DNA from: Oceanobacillus saliphilus
GTDB lineage: Bacteria > Bacillota > Bacilli > Bacillales > Amphibacillaceae
Direction: 5' to 3'
NCBI RefSeq assembly: GCF_023522835.1
Contig: NZ_JALCZU010000013.1
Location: 46,958-110,957, forward strand
Length of the DNA stretch: 64,000 nt
Position numbers and translations under genes: made by a program
Shown here: positions 16,819 through 25,301 of the stretch, piece after piece
Layout: each line of letters opens with the position of its first letter
Numbering within the stretch: position 1 is the stretch's first letter
Notes under the pieces: model-generated
Seen by the model: the letters and a program-made list of their open reading frames with translations, nothing else
Databases searched by the model: none
What the model was told of the DNA's origin: nothing

Positions 16819-17028
16819 ATGAATAAACGATGGACATTCGGTGAAATTAAGAATTATGTTGAGAAAAATTCCGAAAGCAAGCTGCTGTCAACTGAATATC
16901 ACGGTTTTTCTCAAAAGTTACTATTTAAATGTTCATGTGGGAACAATTTTGAAAAGACATTTACGAAATTCAAAAATAAAAACCAGCGTAAATGTGACGT
17001 GTGCGAACCGCCAAGACCGTCAAGATAA
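16819..17028 (+). CDS. Small zinc-ribbon/treble-clef-like protein
   Basis: A 69-residue basic protein with C-x-C (FKCSCGNNFEK) and, 22 residues on, C-x-x-C (RKCDVCEPP): a four-cysteine zinc knuckle. The start WTFGEIKNYVEKNS and the -YxgFxxKLLFKCSCG- pattern resemble short nucleic-acid-binding modules found in homing endonucleases and phage proteins. The ATG follows a strong ggaggt. A weak hairpin with a T run lies about 20 bases after the stop. Function unknown. Confidence 0.6.
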   Translation: MNKRWTFGEIKNYVEKNSESKLLSTEYHGFSQKLLFKCSCGNNFEKTFTKFKNKNQRKCDVCEPPRPSR

Positions 17029-17133
17029 ACGTATGGAATAAACGAAGTACCGATCTCTATGAATAGATGTTGGTGCTTTTTTATATTGAAGTGAATTGTA
17101 TCCTCATTACGTTTTTTATTTAGAAAACAAAGA

Positions 17134-17160
17134 ACCGAACATTGCTTGGCACTGTTCGGT
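17134..17160 (-). terminator. Probable terminator of the coiled-coil gene
   Basis: accgaaca (17134-17141) pairs with tgttcggt (17153-17160). On the minus strand the stem is followed by ttctttgttttct. Confidence 0.5.
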
Positions 17161-17205
17161 ATGACTATCGTATTGTATTGGGTTTTAGAATAAGTGTGAG
17201 GGATT

Positions 17206-17532
17206 TTACAGATGTTGTTGCTCAGAAAGATGGCGTAGTTTTTTCTCATGCTGTGCAGTTTTACTTAATATGAAGTCGGTCGTTTCCTGGGTTTCAGTTA
17301 ATTCCACTCGAATTCCATCGACTTTTTTTTCTAACCGATCGAATCTCTGATCAAACTTACTTTCCAACTGTTCAAATCTCCTATCGATCTGCTCGAATCT
17401 GCTATCGATTTGTTCGAATCTACTATCAATCTGCTCAAATCTGCTATCGATTTGTTCGAATTTATTATTCATTTGGTCTCCATGTAATTTTAATGCATTT
17501 AAAATTTCTTTTAGAATAGTTTCTTGCTCCAC
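17206..17532 (-). CDS. Coiled-coil protein with tandem heptad repeats
   Basis: About 108 residues forming one long coiled coil. The core is four near-identical heptads FEQIDSR encoded by 21-bp tandem repeats, followed by diverging heptads (FEQLESK, FDQRFDRLEKK) and a Thr-rich helix. No membrane span or enzyme motif. Similar small proteins are common in Bacillus and vary in heptad number. GTG at 17532 is preferred because aaggag is 9 bases upstream; the GTG at 17541 would touch it. Function unknown. Confidence 0.7.
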   Translation of the reverse strand: MEQETILKEILNALKLHGDQMNNKFEQIDSRFEQIDSRFEQIDSRFEQIDRRFEQLESKFDQRFDRLEKKVDGIRVELTETQETTDFILSKTAQHEKKLRHLSEQQHL

Positions 17533-17825
17533 GTCATTCACCTCCTTGTATCAATAGTATAAATCATTTTGGATTGGTTGGAAAGAGTATGAAAATAGAG
17601 GGAAAATAGAATTTTCAATGGTGAAAAACCTTGAATAAATGTGAAATCGACATTAAAATACAATGAAAAATTGATTTTAAAGCAAAAGAGAGAAATAAAA
17701 ATCGTTTTTTAAAATAATAATTTTATGACTTGAACAGTCTCTTAAATAGGTGATTACTTCCTATACTATTCTTCAAGGTGAATGTGTTACGATAGTTTAA
17801 TAAGACGTAGAGGAGATGGGATAAA

Positions 17826-18812
17826 ATGAATACCTTTCAAGCGTTAGTATTAAATAAGACGGATGAGCAAACGAATTTGGATGTGAAACAATTAACGCTA
17901 GCTGACCTTTCAGAAGGTGACGTAACGATTAAAGTTGCTTATTCCAGTGTGAATTATAAGGATGGCATGGTAGGCATCCAGAATCAGATGGTAAAATCCT
18001 ATCCATTAATACCTGGAATTGATTTGTCTGGTACAGTCATGGAATCGACGGATGAACGTTACAAAAAAGGTGATGAAGTGATTGTCACCAGTTATAAGCT
18101 AGGTACAGGACATTCCGGCGGATTTAGCGAGGTCGCGCGTGTACCTGCCGAGTGGATCGTTCCCCTTCCAGAAGGATTATCATTAAAAGAAGCAATGATC
18201 CTTGGAACGGCAGGATTAACGGCAGCATTATCGGTCGGAAAACTTGAGGAAGCCGGACTAAAACCGGAGGATGGACCTGTTTTAGTTGCAGGTGCGACAG
18301 GCGGAGTCGGCAGTATTGCAGTCAATATGTTGGCTCGTAAAGGGTATGAGGTTGTAGCAAGTACCGGTAAAGCAGATCAGGAAGCATATTTAAAAAAATT
18401 GGGAGCCAAAGAAGTTATCGATCGTAATGAAATAGTAGAGACAGAACCACAACCTGCACGCGAGAAAAAATGGGCTGCGGCTATCGATCCTGTTGGTGGA
18501 AAAACACTGCAATATATCCTTACTACATTAAAATATGGTGGATCTGTTGCAACATGCGGATTAGTTGGAGGGGTAGAAGTAGCGACAACGGTGATTCCGT
18601 TTATCTCCAGAAATATCAACTGGCTTGGTATTGATTCGGTGATGTCCCCAATGGATAAGCGGTTAGAAGCATGGAATCGTCTTAGCGATGATTTGAAACC
18701 GACCGCATTGAATGAGGAGATGGTCCATGAAGTTTCCTTAGCAGAACTCCCGGAAGTGCTTCGTGCTATTTTAGAAGGAAAAGTTCGGGGAAGGGCTTTG
18801 GTTAAACTTTGA
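17826..18812 (+). CDS. Acrylyl-CoA reductase family oxidoreductase (YhdH/AcuI type)
   Basis: A 328-residue zinc-free medium-chain dehydrogenase: SSVNYKDGM and PLIPGIDLSGTV in the catalytic domain, and the NADPH-binding GATGGVGSIAVNMLARKGY near residue 160, then KLGAKEVIDR. The closest known groups are AcuI/YhdH (NADPH-dependent acryloyl-CoA reductase) and B. subtilis YhfP. It likely reduces an activated double bond, detoxifying reactive alpha,beta-unsaturated compounds in the cytoplasm. ATG is preceded by agaggagatggg. Monocistronic. Confidence 0.85.
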   Translation: MNTFQALVLNKTDEQTNLDVKQLTLADLSEGDVTIKVAYSSVNYKDGMVGIQNQMVKSYPLIPGIDLSGTVMESTDERYKKGDEVIVTSYKLGTGHSGGFSEVARVPAEWIVPLPEGLSLKEAMILGTAGLTAALSVGKLEEAGLKPEDGPVLVAGATGGVGSIAVNMLARKGYEVVASTGKADQEAYLKKLGAKEVIDRNEIVETEPQPAREKKWAAAIDPVGGKTLQYILTTLKYGGSVATCGLVGGVEVATTVIPFISRNINWLGIDSVMSPMDKRLEAWNRLSDDLKPTALNEEMVHEVSLAELPEVLRAILEGKVRGRALVKL

Positions 18813-19182
18813 TTTTGAAGTTGATGTAAAGGAACTGGAAAAGATATGAACGGTGAATTTTCTCCAATTTGACCATTCGGTTGTAAAGCGTGCAAAATTC
18901 TCTATTACTGCAGAAAGAACCTTGCATAAAAAAACGGTTGTCGATTGTGATAGCGTATGAATATGTTTTTAATAAATTGACAGTAGAATGAATACATTTA
19001 TACTGTAATAAGAATGAGATACTGAGTAGCGCTAACTATCAATACCTCAGTAGAAACCGCATAAAGAGCGGTTGGCCAAGTTAATGATGCTGTACAAAGA
19101 GTAATCGCCATCCTAGTCAGAGGGGCGGTTACTTCTTTTTATTTTACCCAGCTACTAATGAATAGGAAAACATGACAAAAGT
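18813..19182. other. Intergenic stretch with a terminator
   Basis: No gene is visible. A stem agtaatcgcc (19100-19109) with ggcggttact (19124-19133) followed by tctttttatttt is an intrinsic terminator on the plus strand; its loop and context resemble the hairpin at 662-706. Confidence 0.5.
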
Positions 19183-19212
19183 AAAAAGTCAGTCCAATTA
19201 GACTGACTTTTT
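19183..19212. terminator. Bidirectional terminator
   Basis: A perfect 12-bp stem (aaaaagtcagtc with gactgacttttt) has a 6-base loop, an A run before and T run after, so it can stop transcription from both sides. It ends the minus-strand MetX-like gene. Confidence 0.8.
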
Positions 19213-19237
19213 AAAGTCATTAATCTACTATGTCTCA

Positions 19238-20305
19238 TTAAACAATTTCATCTGCAACTCCAATAGCAAGTAATTCATGAAGGTGTTTATCTATTTGATC
19301 ATGATAGTAAGAACCTTCACCGCCAAATAATCCAAAGTGTCCCGCAATACTATGGATGACCTTTAATTCACTGTTCGGAATCAATTTTTGTTCTGCTTTA
19401 CAGTCTCTTGGCGGGAAAAACATGTCTTCATCAATTGGCATGACGAATACTTTTGCTTTAATCCTTCCAAGCGCCTCTTGGAGATTCCCGTTTGTCATCC
19501 TGCTGACATCTCCACGTTGCCACTTCCAGGCCATCGTCAGTAAAGCGTTCGGGTCCATGCCTTGGAAAAAAGGCTCAAGAAATCCGGATACAAATTCCTC
19601 TGCAGATTCAACGCCGAATAATGTCCATTTTTCCTGTTGATAAAATTCAGTGCTCAATCCCAATACTGCCCAAATATCTGCATGTCTTTTTAAACCATCT
19701 GCTACTTCTGTATTGGAGTTATAGTTCCCATTATGCCAGCCGGGATCTGAGGTGATGGCCTCGATTAATGTTTGCGTAAACAGGAAATCATGGGTCGTAT
19801 TTTTAGCGGTTCCGGCAATTGGCGCCGCACGTTTAACCATGTCCGGATATCTAACTGCCCATTCATACGTTTGCTGTGCCCCCATGGAACCACCGACTAC
19901 AAGCGCTACTTCTTTAATTCCGAATTTCTCCGTAATCAGTTGGTGTTGCGCCCGGACATCATCAGCTATTCTTACTTTCGGAAAATCACTCATGGAAATT
20001 GGCTCGGGACTATTATGTGGTGAACTGGAAAGTCCATTGCCAATTTGATTGATGATTACAATGAAATACGCTGCTGGGTTTAGTGCTCTGTCTACGCCAA
20101 TATAACTCTCGTAATCTTTGCTTGTCCCAGAAAACCAGGTAGGTATGACAATCACATTATCTTTCGCTTCATTCAGCTCTCCGAAAGTTTTGTATGCCAA
20201 TTTGCAATCAGGTATTCTCCCACCATCTTCTAGATCGAAATCACCTACATCATAAATCTCGTAATTGCCGTGAATCTCCCTTGTGTAAAAGTCATTTTTA
20301 TACAT
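19238..20305 (-). CDS. MetX-like alpha/beta hydrolase
   Basis: A 355-residue alpha/beta-hydrolase of the homoserine O-acetyltransferase superfamily. It has DCKLAYKTFGELN near the start, nucleophile elbow GGSMGAQQ, the catalytic acid in VFVMPIDEDMFFPP and histidine in IAGHFGLFG. True MetX enzymes carry longer, conserved substrate loops and sit with methionine genes, neither seen here, so a role as an uncharacterised hydrolase or acyltransferase is at least as likely. The start at 20305 (ATG, aaagggg 8 bases upstream) is preferred over an ATG 18 bases earlier that lies before this site. No SAM riboswitch was seen upstream. Confidence 0.75.
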   Translation of the reverse strand: MYKNDFYTREIHGNYEIYDVGDFDLEDGGRIPDCKLAYKTFGELNEAKDNVIVIPTWFSGTSKDYESYIGVDRALNPAAYFIVIINQIGNGLSSSPHNSPEPISMSDFPKVRIADDVRAQHQLITEKFGIKEVALVVGGSMGAQQTYEWAVRYPDMVKRAAPIAGTAKNTTHDFLFTQTLIEAITSDPGWHNGNYNSNTEVADGLKRHADIWAVLGLSTEFYQQEKWTLFGVESAEEFVSGFLEPFFQGMDPNALLTMAWKWQRGDVSRMTNGNLQEALGRIKAKVFVMPIDEDMFFPPRDCKAEQKLIPNSELKVIHSIAGHFGLFGGEGSYYHDQIDKHLHELLAIGVADEIV

Positions 20306-20477
20306 ACATGTAACCCCTTTCATTTTCGGGTTTGCTGACTGAAAGATAGATTTATTCTGATTTAATCGTATTCTTATTATTTTAAAAAGTCAATAATATA
20401 GGAGGGAATCTAAATGGAGATGTGTGTTGTGGCGTTAACTCGTCCCAATGCACATGGGTTGGGGAAATACTATATTA

Positions 20478-20507
20478 AAAAAGCTCTGCATCTTGGCAGA
20501 GCTTTTA
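20478..20507 (-). terminator. Terminator after the DUF3231/TM2-like pair
   Basis: aaaagctctgc pairs with gcagagctttt around a 6-base loop; A and T runs flank it. It follows the minus-strand membrane protein gene by about 20 bases. Confidence 0.75.
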
Positions 20508-20527
20508 AGAAACGTTTAAATTGTTTA

Positions 20528-20986
20528 TCATGATAATTTAAGAAGGATTAATCTGACGAGATGGCCTACTCCGACTCCGACAATTAACAGAAGGATAGGC
20601 AAAAATATAGGCCCCCACAAAAATCCAAATAACTTAAACGATGAGGAATAAATAACTCCTATCGTGCCGAAGAAAGCGGAGATGACAAAAGGTAAGTAGG
20701 AGAAGGAACCACTACCCCCTCCTGCATCACGGTAGGCATCCCATATGGCAAACATATAGATACAAGGATAGAACATCAGCCATTGGTAATTGGTTAAATG
20801 GATCGCAGTTTGGATATCGCCATGAAAACTAGGAATGATTACCGCATTTAAATTTGCTTGAACATTTATTAAAAATTCTAAGAAGATAAGTACAATCCCT
20901 TTTACGAGTTTGCCATTTAGAAATTGGCCAAACCCTGGTAATGCAATACTCCAGAGAATTTTCTCACTAGGGTTTGATCGCCCCAT
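20528..20986 (-). CDS. Small membrane protein, TM2-like
   Basis: 152 residues with about four spans. The N-terminus SIALPGFGQFLNGKLVKG is the characteristic start of TM2-related and DUF5683-type membrane proteins, where the P-G-x-G-Q motif precedes the first span. A glycine-rich soluble turn (YRDAGGGSGSFSY) separates the halves. It begins 6 bases after the DUF3231 gene stop and is surely co-transcribed with it. Spore-membrane association is a guess from that neighbour; molecular function unknown. Confidence 0.65.
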   Translation of the reverse strand: MGRSNPSEKILWSIALPGFGQFLNGKLVKGIVLIFLEFLINVQANLNAVIIPSFHGDIQTAIHLTNYQWLMFYPCIYMFAIWDAYRDAGGGSGSFSYLPFVISAFFGTIGVIYSSSFKLFGFLWGPIFLPILLLIVGVGVGHLVRLILLKLS

Positions 20987-20992
20987 CCTACA

Positions 20993-22003
20993 TCACTGTT
21001 TTTTAGCAATTGCTTGACGGTCAGGAGCCTGCGGTGGTTTCTCCATCCATCCATTTTTAATCATAATATTTGCTCCATCTTCAGCATATTGCGTAACCTC
21101 AATCATTAAGCGACTGTAATCGAGACCTAAATCTTTTCGAAGTGAAGCTCCTAATGAAGCGCCATAATACGCTATACCGGCAGTTTGCATGGCTTCAACG
21201 TGAGCCATCATTAACTTATCTGAAAATGGTGCGATTGTTGAGTCTCGGGGTGTGTCCCATGAATGTGGTGCTGGTAGATCGTTATCACTTAGTAGGGTAT
21301 TAAAAATTAGGATATGTTTTTTCGCTATGTCTTTTCCACGAACCATATGATCCCTCACTTCTTTTGACTGGGCAACTTGACTAAATCCTGTTAACTGCGT
21401 CGCACCAGTAATGTTGCGTATTAAATTAAAGAAAATATGCGACACTTCGGGAGCATTTAATGGTCTTTTGTTACCTGCAATGCCAGATAGGAAGCTTTGC
21501 TGTTGAACAAACTCAATCTTTTGTGGATAAGGTATAAAAGGGGCTCGAAGGAAAATCCCTTTTTCTTGCTGTATCTGAGAAGATCGGTTGATCAATTCGG
21601 TAGACGAAGAAATGTTTTCTGAATAAAATTTCCTGATATCTTCTCTAGCTGAATTTGATAATGCAATCGTATGAGCGTTTAAACCTAGTTTTGCCTGGTT
21701 ATATACATACGTTAGGTAAAACATATCATTATAGAGACGAGGTGCTTGAAGGTTTACATCTGCTTCCGTAAAACCTTGTGGAATAACAATCTGTTCTTCA
21801 TTGAAGATACTTGTAATGCGTTGTATGTGATTTTCTGATACCTGTAAAGAATATTCAATGACGGCACGTATTTCTGGATCTTCCACATTTGTTAAATAAT
21901 GCTTAAATACACAAATAGACATTGTATCATTCATATAATTTAACCATAAATTATTCAGCTCTGCAGCCGTGAGGTGTATGTTATGTTCTTTATCCATATC
22001 CAA
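20993..22003 (-). CDS. DUF3231 family protein
   Basis: 336 residues consisting of two related four-helix halves (about 1-165 and 170-325), each with the pattern of DUF3231: LTAAELNNLWLNYMNDTMSI in the first, APEVSHIFFNLIRNITGATQ in the second. DUF3231 is a ferritin-like-fold family found in many copies in Bacillaceae and relates to CotF-type spore proteins. Its role is not established. The protein is soluble and its start is supported by aaggaga. First gene of a two-gene operon. Confidence 0.8.
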   Translation of the reverse strand: MDMDKEHNIHLTAAELNNLWLNYMNDTMSICVFKHYLTNVEDPEIRAVIEYSLQVSENHIQRITSIFNEEQIVIPQGFTEADVNLQAPRLYNDMFYLTYVYNQAKLGLNAHTIALSNSAREDIRKFYSENISSSTELINRSSQIQQEKGIFLRAPFIPYPQKIEFVQQQSFLSGIAGNKRPLNAPEVSHIFFNLIRNITGATQLTGFSQVAQSKEVRDHMVRGKDIAKKHILIFNTLLSDNDLPAPHSWDTPRDSTIAPFSDKLMMAHVEAMQTAGIAYYGASLGASLRKDLGLDYSRLMIEVTQYAEDGANIMIKNGWMEKPPQAPDRQAIAKKQ

Positions 22004-22174
22004 TCTCCTTATGTTTTTTACATTGATTCCTTACGATTTGGGGCATTTCTTCTAACTATGTGTGTTGCAGTAACTTGTCAACTTCCTTTTACGCAAATAA
22101 AGCGAGGCACAAATCTGTTTAATATGTAGCATACCCTGTCCGGAGACGATTATGAGGACGAATGGAAAGTTATT

Positions 22175-22267
22175 TTTTAGCAGATAGGAAAGTATAAAAA
22201 CTTTTCTATCTGCATAAGTGTAACTAAGGCTATCACCGAAAGGCTTGGTGACAACCAAGTTTTCTAA
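22175..22267. repeat. Dispersed repeat family B, copy 3
   Basis: agataggaaagtataaaaac with tttctatct forms the first hairpin; then tgtaactaaggctatcaccg and a second hairpin ending ccaagttttctaa. It lies between the divergent DUF3231 and AhpD-like genes, in the same order of parts as the copies at 2193-2367. Confidence 0.65.
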
Positions 22268-22369
22268 GAATAATTCGTCCTTGTAACGTCGTATAATGAA
22301 AGAAAAAGGTGCTGTATTAGAACTTCAGGGTTGGCATTTTTGAGATTACAACTAAAAAGGGGGAGTGAC

Positions 22370-22861
22370 ATGGGTAAGCTGATTAATAAAGGTGTTGTGA
22401 AGGCCGCGAGTTTGATGAATATGAAAAACAGAATCAATTATTTCAAGGTAGCACCGGAAGCCCTAGAGAAAATCATGGAATTAGAGAAATACGTAAAGAA
22501 AACATCGATTGATCGAAAGTTGAGAGAACTCATTAAAATAAGGGTGTCGCAAATTAATAGTTGCTCCTATTGTTTGAATATGCATACAAAGGAAGCAAAG
22601 AAATTAAACATAACAGATGAACAGATTGACCAATTAATCAACTGGAAAGAAACGACTATATTTACGGAAAAAGAAAAAGTAGCATTAGAATTAGCGGAAA
22701 ACATCACATGGATTTCTGAAAAGGGAGTTCCTGATGACTTATATCATCGCGTGAGAAACCATTACGACGAAAAATCTTATGTAGATTTGGTTTTGATCAT
22801 AAATCAGATTAACATGTGGAATAGATTAGCCATCTCTATGGGAAATAAAGCAGATCATTGA
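22370..22861 (+). CDS. AhpD-like carboxymuconolactone decarboxylase family protein
   Basis: A 163-residue helical protein with the AhpD signature: RELIKIRVSQINSCSYCLNMH then TKEAK, where the C-x-x-C pair is the redox site and His follows three residues later. Members act as alkylhydroperoxidases or thiol-dependent peroxidases. The LNITDEQIDQLINW stretch matches the peroxidase-related subgroup. It likely removes organic peroxides in the cytoplasm. ATG at 22370 is preferred (aagggggagtgac upstream) over an earlier in-frame codon at 22331. Confidence 0.85.
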   Translation: MGKLINKGVVKAASLMNMKNRINYFKVAPEALEKIMELEKYVKKTSIDRKLRELIKIRVSQINSCSYCLNMHTKEAKKLNITDEQIDQLINWKETTIFTEKEKVALELAENITWISEKGVPDDLYHRVRNHYDEKSYVDLVLIINQINMWNRLAISMGNKADH

Positions 22862-23178
22862 GTATATGAACGGGAGTGTTTTTAGTTCGATATAGCGTAG
22901 GGATTCAATCGTCAGTCTCCAGCAGTTTAAACTGTTAAAAAGAAATGTTATTTTATAAAGCTAAAGCATACGAGAACCTACTATTCTCGTATGCTTTAGC
23001 TATTTGCTGTGACTCATTCGACAAATTTCAACAAAAACTGGGGAGACAGGCACCATGTAAGCAAAACTTTACAATTGACTGAGTCTCTTATTCCTCTTAT
23101 ATATTAGCAAATCGTGCTAGACAGTTGATTTCATCCCTATTTAAATACCAAATACTTACAAGTAGTGCAACATTATAT
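22862..23178. other. Intergenic stretch with a long perfect hairpin and repeat pieces
   Basis: agctaaagcatacgagaa (22959-22976) pairs perfectly with 22984-23001, an 18-bp stem likely acting as a bidirectional terminator. A weak family A-like segment lies at 22898-22940, and a half-copy (gggagacaggcacc) at 23041-23054. No gene. Confidence 0.6.
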
Positions 23179-23179
23179 A

Positions 23180-23265
23180 GTAACATAAAATTTAACAATG
23201 CGCAGATTTTATTTATAAATTTACATAGAATTCATCATGATTTAACACTCGTTTGCTAGGATAAT
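23180..23265 (+). promoter_or_regulatory. Possible Pho box and -10 of the ugp operon
   Basis: TTAACA-like hexamers recur at an exact 11-base step: ttattt 23209, tttaca 23220, ttcatc 23231, ttaaca 23242, with gtaaca and ttaaca further upstream (23180, 23192). A -10-like gataat lies at 23260-23265, and no -35 consensus is present. This is the layout of PhoP-activated promoters in Bacillus. Two of the hexamers fit poorly, so the call is tentative. Confidence 0.45.
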
Positions 23266-23305
23266 AGTTGGAAGTCCAACAGACTAGGGTGGAGGAAATG
23301 ATGAT

Positions 23306-24430
23306 ATGAAAATTCGTCTCGATCAGCTAACGATGAAGTTTGATGAAACGACTGCGGTAAATAATTTATCAACAACGATAAACGATGGTGAGCTTGTTTC
23401 TTTGCTTGGGCCTAGTGGCTGCGGCAAGAGTACAACATTAATGCTCTTATCCGGATTATATAAACCAACTTCTGGTCAGATCTATTTTGGGAATCAGGAT
23501 GTAACAAAGTGGGATGCTGAGAAGCGGGGAATTGGAATGGTGTTTCAGAATTATGCACTATATCCACATTTATCCGTTTTGAAAAATATTATGTTTCCGC
23601 TAAAAATGCAAAAAGTTCCTAAAAAAGAAGCGATGGAGCGAGCGAAGGAAATGGCAGATTTAGTACAGATTGGCCATTTGTTGGACCGAAAGCCAGGTCA
23701 GTTGTCAGGTGGTCAACAGCAACGGGTTGCGATTGCGAGGGCACTCGTGAAAAAGCCGAATGTCCTCTTATTGGACGAGCCGTTATCCAACCTAGATGCC
23801 CGGCTGAGACTAGAAATGCGTGAGGAAATTCGTCGGATTCAGCAGGAGGTAGGAATTACGGCAGTATTCGTTACCCACGACCAAGAAGAAGCACTTAGCA
23901 TTTCTGATCGCGTGATGCTTATGAAGGACGGGATTATCCAGCAAGATTCGATGCCGCAGTGGATGTATAAACATCCGGAAAATGAGTTTGTTGCGAGCTT
24001 CTTAGGAAACCCGCCCATTAATTTATTGACAATCGTTAAGAAAGCAAATGGCTACCAAATTGGAAATTCCGATCAATTGCTAAACGTACCTGCTTTTACA
24101 TTACCGAAAGAAGATAATCTAGATGTAATTCACATCGGCGTTCGCCCAGAAGATTTCTTTGTCACTACAAATGGCAACCAAACCTTCACCGGAAAAATAA
24201 TACATATTGAAACAATTGGAAGAGATACATTAATTCGAATGGAAATTGGTGATACAACCATCCGTGCACTTGTTGATCCACAGCATGATCTGCAAGTTGG
24301 TGATACATGTCGTTTAGGTGTATCCGATACGAACATCCATTATTTTAATGTGGAAAGCGGACAACGTCTCCATCCGGTAGAAAGGAGCATGGAGAATGCT
24401 AGAGAAACCAACATGGAAGAGCACGCTTAG
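23306..24430 (+). CDS. ugpC: Ugp-type ABC transporter, ATP-binding subunit
   Basis: 374 residues: Walker A GPSGCGKST near residue 36, Q-loop, signature LSGGQQQRVAIARAL, Walker B VLLLDEPLSNLDARLR, H-loop VTHDQEEAL, then the TOBE-type regulatory domain (IGVRPEDF). This is the MalK/UgpC/MsmX family that powers uptake of sugars or glycerol-3-phosphate. Order and family of the following genes match E. coli ugp in content. It starts the operon; its end overlaps the first permease gene by 35 bases. Confidence 0.85.
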   Translation: MKIRLDQLTMKFDETTAVNNLSTTINDGELVSLLGPSGCGKSTTLMLLSGLYKPTSGQIYFGNQDVTKWDAEKRGIGMVFQNYALYPHLSVLKNIMFPLKMQKVPKKEAMERAKEMADLVQIGHLLDRKPGQLSGGQQQRVAIARALVKKPNVLLLDEPLSNLDARLRLEMREEIRRIQQEVGITAVFVTHDQEEALSISDRVMLMKDGIIQQDSMPQWMYKHPENEFVASFLGNPPINLLTIVKKANGYQIGNSDQLLNVPAFTLPKEDNLDVIHIGVRPEDFFVTTNGNQTFTGKIIHIETIGRDTLIRMEIGDTTIRALVDPQHDLQVGDTCRLGVSDTNIHYFNVESGQRLHPVERSMENARETNMEEHA

Positions 24431-25289
24431 AGGCTTCTTGTATTTAAGTCCAGCGTTACTTATCTTAATTACCTTTAATATTTACCCAATTATTCGCTCC
24501 TTTCTTATGAGTTTCTACACGGATTACGATTATTTTAACGATGTTGTTCATGCGTTCGGTTTAGATAATTTTATTACCATTTTTCAGGATCCGAGCTTTC
24601 TTACAGCACTGAAAAATACCGGTGTTTTTGTTATCGGCGTTGTTCCAATTTCGATTGCACTATCCCTTGGCATCGCCGTGCTGTTAAATAATAAACTAAA
24701 ACTCGCTGGTTTTTTTCGGACAATCTATTTTCTGCCGTTCGTAACATCTGTAGTTGCTGTTGCAATTGTGTGGAGTTGGATCTTTCATTCGGATTACGGT
24801 CTGTTCAACTATCTATTAAGTTGGTTCGGCATTGATCCCATTGCTTGGTTAAATGATCCGAAATATGCGATGCCATCCCTCATTATTTTAAGCATTTGGA
24901 AAGGGCTCGGCTTTAATATTATTATCTTCTTGGCCGGTTTGCAGAGCATTGGCAAGCAGTACTATTTAGCTGCAAAAGTCGATGGAGCATCCGCCTGGAG
25001 CCGTTTTACGAATATTACACTTCCGCTTCTATCGCCAACAATATTCTTTGTTTCGATTATTTCCATTATTAATGGCTTTAAAGTGTTTGATGAAGTGTTT
25101 GCCTTGTTTAACGGGAGACCTGGACCAGCAAACAGTGCTTTAACCGTTGTTTACTATATTTATCAAAAATTTTATGAGGAGTGGCAATTCGGATTGGCTT
25201 CCACTGCAGCATTCGTGCTGTTTATCATTATCTTTATTTTCACGATTATTCAGCTCATTATCGGCCGCCGCTTTGTACATTACAACTAA
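24396..25289 (+). CDS. ugpA: Ugp-type ABC transporter permease, UgpA-like
   Basis: 297 residues, six spans, with the EAA loop as YYLAAKVDGASAWSRFTNITLP near residue 190 and the family's LFNGRPGPANSALTVVYYIY segment after it. The MalF/UgpA family forms one half of the membrane channel. Start ATG inside the end of the ATPase gene with ggag upstream, so translation is coupled. Confidence 0.85.
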   Translation: MLEKPTWKSTLRGFLYLSPALLILITFNIYPIIRSFLMSFYTDYDYFNDVVHAFGLDNFITIFQDPSFLTALKNTGVFVIGVVPISIALSLGIAVLLNNKLKLAGFFRTIYFLPFVTSVVAVAIVWSWIFHSDYGLFNYLLSWFGIDPIAWLNDPKYAMPSLIILSIWKGLGFNIIIFLAGLQSIGKQYYLAAKVDGASAWSRFTNITLPLLSPTIFFVSIISIINGFKVFDEVFALFNGRPGPANSALTVVYYIYQKFYEEWQFGLASTAAFVLFIIIFIFTIIQLIIGRRFVHYN

Positions 25290-25301
25290 GGAGGGATTCG
25301 T

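Noticed and set aside
17398-17470. CRISPR-like array
   Set aside because: The 21-bp repeats are in frame with no spacers and encode heptads of a coiled coil.
19238-20527. Homoserine O-acetyltransferase of methionine synthesis, with a SAM riboswitch
   Set aside because: The fold fits, but no riboswitch-like leader or methionine gene is near, so only a MetX-like hydrolase call is made.
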